Source of the DNA: Tachypleus tridentatus
Lineage: Eukaryota; Arthropoda; Merostomata; Xiphosura; Limulidae
Assembly: GCF_004210375.1 (NCBI RefSeq)
Contig: NC_134829.1
Location: 26,304,034 to 26,368,033, forward strand
DNA length: 64,000 bases
Direction of reading: 5' to 3'
Part shown: one piece after another, positions 24,504 through 34,770 of the stretch
How positions within the stretch are numbered: position 1 is the first letter of the stretch
How the letters are laid out: every line of letters begins with the position of its first letter
Notes under the pieces: model-generated
Seen by the model: only the letters and a program-made list of their open reading frames with translations
What the model was told of the DNA's origin: nothing
Databases searched by the model: none
Translations under genes and position numbers: made by a program

Positions 24504-25733
24504 ATGTCGCCGCATGTTTTGAGAACTTTAGTGGTTCCAGTTTTCTTTCTTCTGACTTCCCCGATTGTTAGGTGTGGTAGATATGCAGTGTTTGATTCTA
24601 AAACAAACTCTATTTACGAGTTTTGTCCTGGAAATTTAAGCTGCACACTGGAAATAACCCCAGACATGAATACGATAAAACCATTCCAAACGCTGTCAGA
24701 TCTTCCTTTAGCTGTAATCGATATGAAGGAGGCTCAGGATAAACCAGAGAAAGTTGCTGCTCAAATTGTTGAAGCTATGGAAACTGTGGGGTTTATGTAC
24801 TTAAAGAATATTCCAGACTATGATGAAGATAAGCTATTTAATCAAACTAAATGGTTCTTTGATTTACCGATTGATGTGAAACGCCAAGTCACTCGGCACG
24901 TTTGGAATAAAGCCAACAACGTTTTTTATCGTGGGTTTTTCCCTGTTATCCCTGAATGGACGTCGTACAAAGAAAGCTTTGAAATTGGTGGTTGTAATAA
25001 CATCACAAAACGAAGTAAGGTAAGAACGATTCGAGATACTCTGTATGAGAATAATGTTTGGCCCAATTCTCCTGATTCAGTTGCATCTGCAAACTTTAGA
25101 AAATCGATGGAGGAGTATTTTTGGTTTACCATAGACTGTCTCTAGATGTATTACGTCTTGTAGAATTAGGCCTTGGTTTAAAAAATCCGCTTAACATCAA
25201 TGTTTGAGTCGAATCCACTGTCGACTCTACGTTTAATCCATTACCCACCGCGTCCATTGCAACATACCCCAAAATCGGCTACAGATGGAAACTTGGTTTT
25301 ACTATGTGACAAACATGGTGATGCAGGGTTTTTTACTTTTCTAACTACATTTCATTACCATGGACTGCAAATGCAAGATTCAGATAACAACTGGATAAAT
25401 ATTCCTCCTGTAAAGAATGCTCTTATAGTTAACATAGGACTAAATATGGCCAAACTTACTGCGGGAAGATTTAAACCAACAATTCATCGAGTTATCGATC
25501 TAGGAATTAGCAGATATTCTGTGCCATTTTTTTTAGAACCACATTTCGACGCAGATATGAGCAATTCTCTTTTTGGAACTCCATTGGAAGGAACAGCGAA
25601 AAATCTGAAATATGGGATGTGGTTAAAAAACAACTCAGCCCAATATGCGGAAAATGCCCATACTGACTGGGGTGTTCCGGAAGAACTTGTCTCTGATTAC
25701 CAAACGAACTCGCATGTGAATGATGAACTTTGA
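24504..25733 (+). pseudogene. IPNS-like dioxygenase, broken second copy
   Basis: Same gene as 12484-13716 with about 99% identity. Three single bases are missing within roughly 65 bp: one T in a T-run near 25120, one A in an A-run and one T near 25184-25188. The first shifts the frame and gives a stop at 25143-25145 after 213 residues, before the metal-binding half. The third restores the frame, so H-x-D, distal H and RYS are all still encoded in 25200-25733. Substitutions include E79D and FI140-141VF. Either a very young pseudogene or a consensus error in homopolymers of a real second gene; the length-neutral total of three and the clustering make the second possible. Confidence 0.85.
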
Positions 25734-25948
25734 AAATTTCTGGTGCTGTCATGACAAGTATATATTGTAATGTGGTTAAATCCTTAAAAAATATAAAAAT
25801 TCTAATATATAATATGTAATAATCTACTATAAAAATTATAATTGACAGTTGTAAGCAGGAGAAACGTTTGTAACCTGTCCATACATATATTATAAAATTA
25901 GATATATATTATATGATTTAAAACATTATCCAGTTTATAGTTTTTCAT

Positions 25949-26030
25949 TTTGTTTGTAGTTTAGTACAAAGCTACACAAAGAGCTATCTGTGCTCTACCC
26001 ACCACGGGTATCGAAACGGGTATTATCAAC
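25949..26030 (-). mobile_element. 5'-truncated SINE, second family (unit 2)
   Basis: Unit 2 counterpart of the relic at 13943-14023. Confidence 0.65.
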
Positions 26031-26398
26031 ATAATAACATAACTGTAGTTGAATCAGTAACACTCGTTAAAAATACGTTAATATTTTATAAATGGTAGAT
26101 TAATTTGATATTTATACGTCAATAAACTTAGGCGGAAGGATCTTTTCTTTTTACTTTAAAGGATTATGATCAACTTTTTACTTGCCTACTTTCTTATTGC
26201 GAAAGGTATGATCGTTACATTGTAGTGTTTTCAGCTTAAACCGAACCGTCAGGTAAGTTAATCAATGGCCACAGTAAACAGTAGAATATTAGATAGCGTA
26301 TGATAAACAGAAATAAATAAAACTTACCTGAAAGAGACTGGCAAAGAAATACATTGAAAAACTCAATACAGCAGCTCATGATGACAACGGTTTCATTT

Positions 26399-26567
26399 CG
26401 TTTGTTTGGAAGTTCGCGGAAAACTTCGCGATGGCAATATGCACCAGTCTTTTCTAATTCAGCAGTGAAGGTGTAGAGAGAAGGGAGATAGTCATTGTTT
26501 GTTTGTTTGTTTTTGAATTTCGCACAAAGCTACTCGAGGGCTATCTGTGCTAGCCGTCCCTAATTTA
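26399..26567 (-). mobile_element. Old SINE tail plus junction SINE (unit 2/3)
   Basis: 26399-26496 is the decayed tail and 26497-26567 the young truncated SINE, fused at CCCTAATTTA to CCAGAAGTAC of unit 3. It repeats the unit 1/unit 2 junction exactly in structure. Confidence 0.85.
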
Positions 26568-27192
26568 CCAGAAGTACAAACATTATGTATGTATTTGCTT
26601 ATCAAAGCAACCTTTGTCATCTTACAAATGGCACTAGATTGAGAACACAGCTAACATTGCTGCAGTATAAACTTTATTGAATAGGCAAAAGTGTGTGATT
26701 TTGAGCCAAAAATAACTTGTTGATTTAATATGTAGCCATACTTACTTGAAAATACTTGTTAACTAATTAAATTAAAGTACAAATCATTTAATGGCTATCT
26801 TATAATTTTAAATTTCAATGAAGTGCATGCAGAGCCTTATTGCTTGTGAGAACTGTTACTGTTGTGCCAAAATGTAATAACATTAAGGTGACTGTAATAC
26901 AAATTATGTGAGGAAACTGTGTGTCATAAAGTTTTGTTTTCTGCTGTCATAATGCTGTCTCTGCACACTGATGTGCAACTTCTGCATTAAAAGCTTTATT
27001 TGTGGTGAAACTTTGGTGTATGTTTAGTTTTTGTATTGTTATCTAAATCCCTCAAATGTCACTAGGAAACTCTTTTCTGCATGTTTAAAAGTTTTCTTTC
27101 TTGGTAAGTACATGCTTGTATAGAGTATGTGTTACTGTCCCTAGCAGGGTTGAAATTCTGCCGATACTCACCGGTACTGTGTATTGGAACTT
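26568..27192 (+). repeat. Segmental duplication unit 3, truncated
   Basis: First 625 bp of the unit, ending at TATTGGAACTT, after which the sequence is unrelated to units 1 and 2. It differs from unit 2 at more positions than unit 2 does from unit 1, for example GTATTTGCTTATC for GCATTTGCATATC. It cuts the candidate minus-strand exon. Confidence 0.92.
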
Positions 27193-27220
27193 AAACGTCA
27201 TCTCTCTCAGTAAAGATAGT

Positions 27221-27504
27221 TTGTTTGTTTTTGTTTGATTTTTGAATTTCGCGCAAAGGTACTCAAGGGCTATCTTTGATAGCCGTTCCTAATTTAGCAG
27301 TGTAAGACTAGAGGGAAGGCAGCTAGTCATCACCACCCACCGCCAACTCTTGGGCTACTCTTTTACCAACGAATAATGGGATTGACCGTCACATTATAAC
27401 GCCCCATGGCTGAAAGGGCGAGCATGTTTGGCGCGACGGGGATGCGAACCCGCGACCCTCAGATTACCAGTCGCACGCCTTAACACGCTTGGCCATGCCG
27501 GGCC
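27221..27504 (-). mobile_element. Full SINE nested in an older SINE
   Basis: Full-length tRNA-Thr-derived SINE, minus orientation, ending GGCCATGCCGGGCC. Flanks AGATAGT (27214-27220 and 27506-27512) look like a 7-bp target duplication. To its right lies the decayed head of an older copy of the same family. Confidence 0.88.
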
Positions 27505-27655
27505 GAGATAGTCGTTACCACCCAACGTCAGCTTTTAGGCTACTCTTTTACCAATGAATAGTAGTATTGACCATACCATATGAGTTACCACACGGTCGAA
27601 AGGGCGAGCATCGTTTGGTGGGACGGCGATTCGAATCTGCGCGCGCAGATTTCGT
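27505..27655 (-). mobile_element. Decayed SINE head and middle
   Basis: Contains CTACTCTTTTACCAATGAATAG, a GGTCGAAAGGGCGAGCAT segment and a B-box complement GGCGATTCGAATC. It is the head side of the older SINE whose tail probably corresponds to 14393-14490 and 26399-26496. Confidence 0.7.
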
Positions 27656-28231
27656 GTCGAGGGCCCCAACTATCTGCCTACGGATAGCTGCGGTTTTTTT
27701 TTAAACAGTCGCCGAATTTTCTGTTTATATTGGAACTGTGGATTCGACATAATTTTAGAAAACTAAAAATTAAAACAAAGCAGTTGGGATCATCAACCCA
27801 TGGATCGTCAGATTGTACGATAGGGTCACGAATAGGTTGTAAAAGTATACCAATAATTTATGTATTTTGTAGTTTTTCTATTAATATATTTAATAAGGTA
27901 GATGCTATTGGCACTAAAGGTGTTTTGTTTTTCTTATTTATTGTGTATATTTGAAGGATTTGGACATATTGACAACAACGTAAGAAAACAAAACAAACAA
28001 CCTGTCTAGGTAATGATAAAACAACTTTTTGTTTTTGCCAACGTTTTTCTGTTGCGGTTTCGTTACAGTTAGTAGTACACGTTCTTGTACTAATGTGTTT
28101 GATCAGAAAAAGCAATATATTCAAATCCAAGTTCTGTCCAGAAGGACATATCACCCAGATCAGAATATGTTATTAAAAGAAAGAAAAAAGACATAGAGAA
28201 AGCAGAATTTATTGAGCTACAATTTATATAT
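27656..28231. other. Unrecognised intergenic stretch
   Basis: About 580 bp between a SINE and a MITE. Open frames on both strands are short, start inconsistently and resemble no family I know. Confidence 0.4.
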
Positions 28232-28239
28232 ATGTACAG

Positions 28240-28696
28240 CAGGGGCGTAGATTTTTTACACCCGATGGAGGAGATGATTTTTGCAACCACTTATGTGGAC
28301 TGTTCAATTTGCAAATTGGTAATCTCTGATTACGTGAACCGGAAAGCTGTAAACATGCTGTCACAGAGTAATCTTGTTGCCACGATACTTGCATGTATAC
28401 TTAAGCCTACTGACTGATACTTACGAACTATCGATTAGATCGAAAAGCTTAAAAGCACACCTATATTAAAGATGTACATTTCGGCTACTGAAAAAGCCTA
28501 CATCTAGGCCTACTTATGTAATTCGATTGGTAAGAACACGAGAATCACAAGAACAAACACAAAATTTGTAGGCCTGTGATGCAATAAAACAATTCAACAG
28601 ACCAAACTGTAGGGGAGGATGATTGTATGCACCATACCCCCACCTAAAATGAAAGAGGGGATTATACCCCCCATCCCCCCAGGTTCTACGCCCCTG
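28240..28696. mobile_element. hAT-type MITE, 457 bp
   Basis: Ends are CAGGGGCGTAGA and its perfect reverse complement, 12-bp terminal inverted repeats of hAT style. The flanks are the perfect 8-bp target duplication ATGTACAG (28232-28239 and 28697-28704). There is no transposase, so it is non-autonomous. The intact ends and flanks suggest a fairly recent insertion. Confidence 0.93.
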
Positions 28697-28743
28697 ATGT
28701 ACAGTATGTCAGGCATCATGGAATAAAAACTGTTCACGCAAGT

Positions 28744-29314
28744 CGAGGTTTCCCAAACTTTGCTAACCGACGACCTCTCCCCATTTCAACTTATTTTACT
28801 ACATTGGAAAACCACTTGCCGTTTAAAAATAGTTTTTACCATGTGCAACTGGTTTATTGTATGTGTATTTTACTACATTTACAGCTTAATTCTAGTTTTT
28901 AAAAAAAGAATAATGAAGAGAGATTTAAATATGGTAATATTTGTAAACCATCTTACGACTTACTTTAATGTGAAGGATGATATTGCATTGCTAAAACAGT
29001 CTTATGAATTTCTGGGTCATTGTTTAACAGTTTCAAACAAAGACCCGGCTTCACATTTATCTTATACATATGCGCCAATTCAATTAGAAACCAAATGTGA
29101 TGTTTTAATACGATCGGCAGGTAACGTGCCAGACGTACAACGAATTTACATAATTTATGTTAATTACAATTATTAATTTGGGATTTATATATACATTATT
29201 ATATTCAGTAAATAGTCATTTCATAAATTTAATGTATTACTGGGGGCCTCCTTGAGCACAATCATGGATCTCCCCACCACCAGGGGACTGCGGACCACAG
29301 TTTGGGAACCTCTG
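28744..29314. mobile_element. Older hAT-type MITE, 571 bp
   Basis: Left end CGAGGTTTCCCAAACTTTG and right end complement CAGAGGTTCCCAAACTGTGG are diverged hAT-type terminal repeats. Flanks ACGCAAGT and ACTTAAGT would be an 8-bp target duplication with two changes. A 138-codon open stretch inside has no ATG start and no transposase motif, so I do not call it a gene. Confidence 0.8.
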
Positions 29315-29319
29315 ACTTA

Positions 29320-32300
29320 AGTTATAAATGCATGTACTTTATCACAGACTGTATCTTATTCATGACTAAACACAGTTAACATTTAGTAAAATTTCCCATA
29401 GACACATCGAAAATTACAGTTTTTATTCGGTTTTATTTTACTTCTCTCTTTCAATAATAATAGATTGGTGATTTGAATAAACTGTATGTTAACATACAAT
29501 TTATTCTGGGGATAAATCAACGTTCCCCAGAACATATGATGTTTTTGCAAAAGTTTTATTTCGAAATAGGCTTGATAATAGAACAAGTCGTACTAAACAT
29601 CTTCTTAGACATATTAAGTTTTAAAAGAACAAAAGAACACAATCAAAGTAACAAGCTTAGAAAAAAACGATATTTAAATAACATATTTAAAAAACAAGCC
29701 ATATAAGCTGGGACCAACATTAAATAGTGCAATTGATTCAACATAAAAAAATAATAAAGTCAAATAATTTCTTGACCAGATTTCCACAAAGTTGCCTCAA
29801 AATTAGTTAATTTCTCAGCTGAAAAGAAGTTTCATGTAAATAAAAAACAATCGATATATTTAATAAGACAAGACAAACCTTAAACTTTCAAAAATCTACA
29901 GAAGCCTCAGCATCAGTTCATCTACACATCACTATTAGCAACAAAATTATCGTGGAAATTCTGAAAGCGCAATAAATTTTAGAATCATTTCGTGTTAGCA
30001 GCAAAATCACCGTGTAATATCCTTTACCAAAAAAAGCTAATTCTGGCATATCTTCAACAATTAAGAAACGTTCACGCACCAAAAAGTAGAATAATATCTG
30101 TTGGGGTGAAAAATGTAACTCATCCAATAGGGGAAAAATGGATAATAAAATGCACTATGAAGTTATTTTTATTATTAAAAAAATCTATTAAAAACAGGTA
30201 AAAAGTGATGCTGTCTTCGACTCATGAACGTTTTCTGCGCTGTTTTTCTCAAGTAGTCCAATTCCATGGAGTAAACACTGACTTGGAAACACTACTCTTT
30301 AAATCATATTACACCAAACTGGTCTCTACCAAGACTAAGGCTCGACATCACCGACTTTTCTCACCAAGATACTCGGAATGAATGATTACATCACATAATT
30401 CACTCCTATTCACACCACACAGAAGATAAAACACTTGTCTGTCAAATTTCTGTGTTTTACGACAAATTTATGACTTTATAAAAATTCTTAAATCAGCCAT
30501 CAAATTGCAGATAGTTTGAGTACGGTAACTTAAATCCATGGTGTCTACGATATTACTACAGAATGCAAAGGTTACTTTTGTGTTTAAGTAGAGATAAACT
30601 ATTGACAGCTAAGAGATCAAGTACTTCAATGGAGTTGTTTCTTTAAATATTTCTACTTCAAATTTGAGAAACTTTATATGTCAGTTTGGGTACAGGCCGA
30701 TTACAAATCTTTGTGCCCAACTGATAAACACGAGTTTTTCTTGGGATGCTTCCATTTCTGCCTATGTCTACTTTTTGCATTATATCTATCGCTCCCCGCC
30801 AAATGTTATTCAATACGGGATATTTTGATCCCCATATTAAGTTTTCATTTCTTCTATAGTATTCTCTATATACCTCTAACATCACAATCGGGGTGAAGGG
30901 ATTTTTTTTTTTTTCATTTTGAGCTCTCAAGGTCTTTAATCTCAAATACCTATTACCACAACAACTTTCGATGCGAGCTAAAGAAGACCTTTGTGCCAAT
31001 ACGTCGTCTTACTCTAGAAAAAGGCAGGAGTAGTCCATTAAACCCAAACATTTATCTTCGAGGACAGTTTCTGAAAGACCCTAAACCATTCGATCAGCTG
31101 TTAGAAATACTACAAACAGGTAGTGAGTTAATTCAAGGAAGAACAGGTTGATCAAACTTGACAAAATAATAAGCAACACTTTTAGACGGGGCCAAAGGTA
31201 AAGATAACAGAGTGTATACTAGAAAAAAAAAGCATGACCTTCACTTTATAAAAAAAATGTCATGGAAGAAACCAGAGTTTGGCTGCAAACTACAAATATG
31301 CAGTGGTGATTTAAAAGTTGAATAGATGAACATAGGGCTGGAGTGATTCAGAAAGCCCTAATGCAAAGTCAAAGTTCCCAGTGATGAGTAAAGTCCAGCA
31401 TCCTCAGTTATGATTCTGGGCGAAGGATAAATCAAAGACTCATAGTTTAGCTTAGATTAAATAAGTGCATGATAAAAGTGGAGCTTAGAATATTGATCCA
31501 CTTCATAAGATGTAGGACAAAGAACTAAAAGCTGTCAATTGCCCTTGAACACTTTATATGCAGTTGCTTCTAGGGAGGAATGATACCAAGTTTTAAGTTA
31601 AAACAAGTCCCAGAACAAGTATGAACAACAATAGGAATCTTCATTCCACCCAAATAGAATCGTAAATCAGATTGTGGACTTTACTGATGGCAGAAGTGAA
31701 TAAAAAGAGTTTTAGAGCACGAAAAACTAAAGTTTTACAGTGGTTCACTTACACGCTCTACTGAAAGCAGTTTGGAGTTGCCACTTAACATATCGTCTAT
31801 TTGATGATTGACAACAAATATGAATTTTTTCGAACACAAAGGCTTCTCACAACAGTAGGAGGAAATTTTTCTGTAATAACATTTATTTTAACGCTAAATA
31901 GGATAACACTCAACACAGGTCTGAGGCATTTCAAGTTCATTGGAAAATAATCAGGACAATGCTGATACCACACTTACTTGGAACTTTCTCTAAGCTAACA
32001 AGTTTTGAATAAACGTGGATAAACATTCATTTAACTAAAATAATGGAGGTTCTTCTTTCAAGACGCCACTCCTCCGTGTATTATTGTAAGCTTTTTCAAG
32101 ATAAAAAAGATCAAAACAAGATGCTCCTTCTTGAAAATGGCTTCTATGATAGACGTTTCACGACGAACTAGGAAGTTTATGTTAGAGCACTGTCTGCAGA
32201 AATCACACTGGGTAGGTGAGATGAGGAAGTTTGATTCTCGAAATAAAAAAGATGAACTTGAACCGTCATTTTCAAAAACCTACAAAGACAACTAGTCATA

Positions 32301-33560
32301 CCAACATGCCTATTATTAGCAGAAACCTTGGGGTTCTTTCCAGGGTTAGAAAAAGGGACTACAATTGCTTGATACCATGCATCAAGAAACTTTCATCTGC
32401 AAAATTTAGCTAAAACAACTAATAGATGGGCATTATAGACAGTATGAAGATGAGCATCATGTAATAAATATAGTCTGGGCCAACTAATGTACTTTCAGAC
32501 TAATGAAGAGCGATCTTAAATTCTACCACTTTCAACATTCGGTTATAATCATAAATACTGCTGCCTTAAAATAGAGTAGTGACTTTTTGGCCTGTAAACT
32601 GATGGTCAAGAAGGCATGGGAAGAAGTGTAAGTGCTGAAATGGGGAAAAAGTGCTGATCAAGATTTTGGAAATACCCTGTAAATCAACAACCTCTTGGGC
32701 TTTTGGTTACGAGAACAAATACGATGGGAGATATACTTTCCATTCACGTTTAATCCTTATCCCAAAAAAACACCCTTGTAACTAGTGGTCAAAGAAGCAA
32801 TAGAAATGAATGTAACCCAAGATTAAGTGCAAGGGTACTGAACATCTTCTCTTCTAATCCTAGGGAGCAGATAGGTGCTTTATGATAAAGTTCTATCATG
32901 TCTTCATTAAACTGAAGAAGGACTATGAATCTCTGGTCTATGACTCATTCATATTTGTTTCCTTGAAGCTGTTAGCCATGTACATAATCTAGGCTCTGCT
33001 TTATGCACTTTTATAGTCCAGAATTTGTGCATTGAGTCCAGTGAACCTCTGCTTTACACCAGATGCTTAAAACTTTTTTTACAGTATGTTCTGAAGCTGC
33101 CATTCTTATCACTGCTTTCCATCTGGCATAGTGTCTTTATGCCTTGGTGAGCCGTACCTTTTGCAAATATATTGTCTAGTATTCCTTATTTTGATCTTTG
33201 TATTTAGGCACAGTTCACTGAAATTGGTTTGAGATAAGATATTTCTAAATTCAGTGATCAGCCCATTCCTCCATGATTTGTTAAAATTCTTATGTATAAC
33301 CTTTCTTTAAGTCATCTGAAGGGGTCAAGTTTTTCTTGACCCATTTTCTCTTTAATGAACATTTTTTTGAACCATTCGTCTCCTTCCATTTTTCTGGATG
33401 ATTATGTGTACTTTGCTATGGTTTGCTGTGGCTTTATGATTTCTCACAGGACCTTTTCTAGAGATTCTGTGTTCACTGTTGAGCTGCATCCAATTTTATT
33501 TGCTTTTAATTGTGTTGAAGTTAAGAGGTTCACTATACTGTGCATTCTATACTGACCTAT
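29320..33560. other. Unrecognised stretch, no gene seen
   Basis: About 4.2 kb of AT-rich DNA. Short frames on both strands (such as the minus-strand one at 30658-30999) match nothing I recognise and overlap each other. A poly-T run sits at 30901-30915. It may hold introns or very old repeats. Confidence 0.4.
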
Positions 33561-33576
33561 TTCACTTTTAGAAGGC

Positions 33577-33645
33577 TTTGGTTTGGCTTTGAATATCACA
33601 AAAAGCTACATGAGGGCTATTTTCACTAGCCATTCATAATTTTAC
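33577..33645 (-). mobile_element. Old SINE tail fragment
   Basis: TTTGGCTTTGAATATCACAA...AAGCTACATGAGGGCTATTTTCACTAGCC aligns by eye to the tail of the tRNA-Thr-type SINE with many changes. Confidence 0.5.
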
Positions 33646-34770
33646 AAATAACATGAACAATTTCACTCAATATTACTATATGCCCCTATTTCTCATTAAC
33701 GACAATTAACTTTAAATTGTTAAAAAGTTACTTGACTTAACAAAATCAAGTGCACAACTTGTTAGATGCAAGAAACAATGTATGCAAACTGTTGTCACGA
33801 TCAGAGACTCTTCTGAGCTGGAGGTGGTAGCTCCAATACAAGAAACAGTAACACTGTTGTAGTCAGGTCAAGTGGATGTTATTGCTGGTAATTTACTAAT
33901 CATTTTTTCCAAAGTAATACTAGCAAAAAACAAAAACACCAACACATTTCTACAATCTTGTGGTGAATATTCCCATGTAACGTAGTTTGCTTTTGTCATT
34001 TTCAAGCAAGACAGAAATACAAAAGACTAATAATTTTAGCATATTTTATAAATATAATATCTGACACTTGACAATTTCAGTCATGTTTTCTGTTATACTA
34101 ATAACATTGCAATTGTTAACGTTCATAAAAACTAGTATATACACAACCACCTGTAGCATTTTGTATAATAACACTTAAAATATATTGTACATTTTACTTC
34201 GGACTGCATTTCTTACTTCGAAACCGTTTTATTTTACATATAACTATCAGACCAACCTTTAGGTTTACTGTCATGTTATCAACAGTTATGTTTCTAAAGT
34301 CTGACCACCTATCCAAAAAATTTAAAAACAACAAACCCAAATCCTCATCATTATTTCCTAACTAATGCTTCTAACTTTTGATCACCGTTCCAGCTGAGCA
34401 TAACCCCTTATGAATTTTGTAAAAAAACAAACAAAAAACTAGCACTTTTGACTTTTGAACACTAGCAAGACAAATCAAAAACCTCTGAACCAAAATCATT
34501 TTATTCAGTAATCTTCTAATGTAATGTTAACACATTTCTATCTTTTGAAGTGATGTACATCTACATACATTTAGTATAAATTGAAGCTTTCAATAAGGTT
34601 TTTTTTTTAACACACTCCTGCTACAGAACCTATGCTCAAATGAAACAGAGTAAATGAGTGAAAAAGCCAAAATGAAAGTGTCACATTTAATTTATGAGTG
34701 AACAATGTTTACAATGTCATGTATTTAGATTGTGTGAATAAACAATCTTTAGTGTGAAATATGAGGACGT

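Larger units (their letters stand above)
14563..26567 (+). repeat. Segmental duplication unit 2 (12.0 kb)
   Basis: Near-copy of unit 1. It contains an additional 2.3 kb (15691-18012), lacks the SINE found at 10857-11084, and ends with the same truncated-SINE junction before unit 3. The right third of the extra segment also occurs in the inverted copy near 38.2-38.9 kb, so that segment is probably ancestral. Confidence 0.93.

Noticed and set aside
28760-29176. 138-codon frame inside the older hAT MITE
   Set aside because: It starts at TTG, has no transposase motif and lies within a non-autonomous element; most likely chance.
30658-30999. 113-codon minus-strand frame
   Set aside because: Opposed by an overlapping plus frame, no recognisable motif, and includes the complement of a poly-T run coding for a lysine run.
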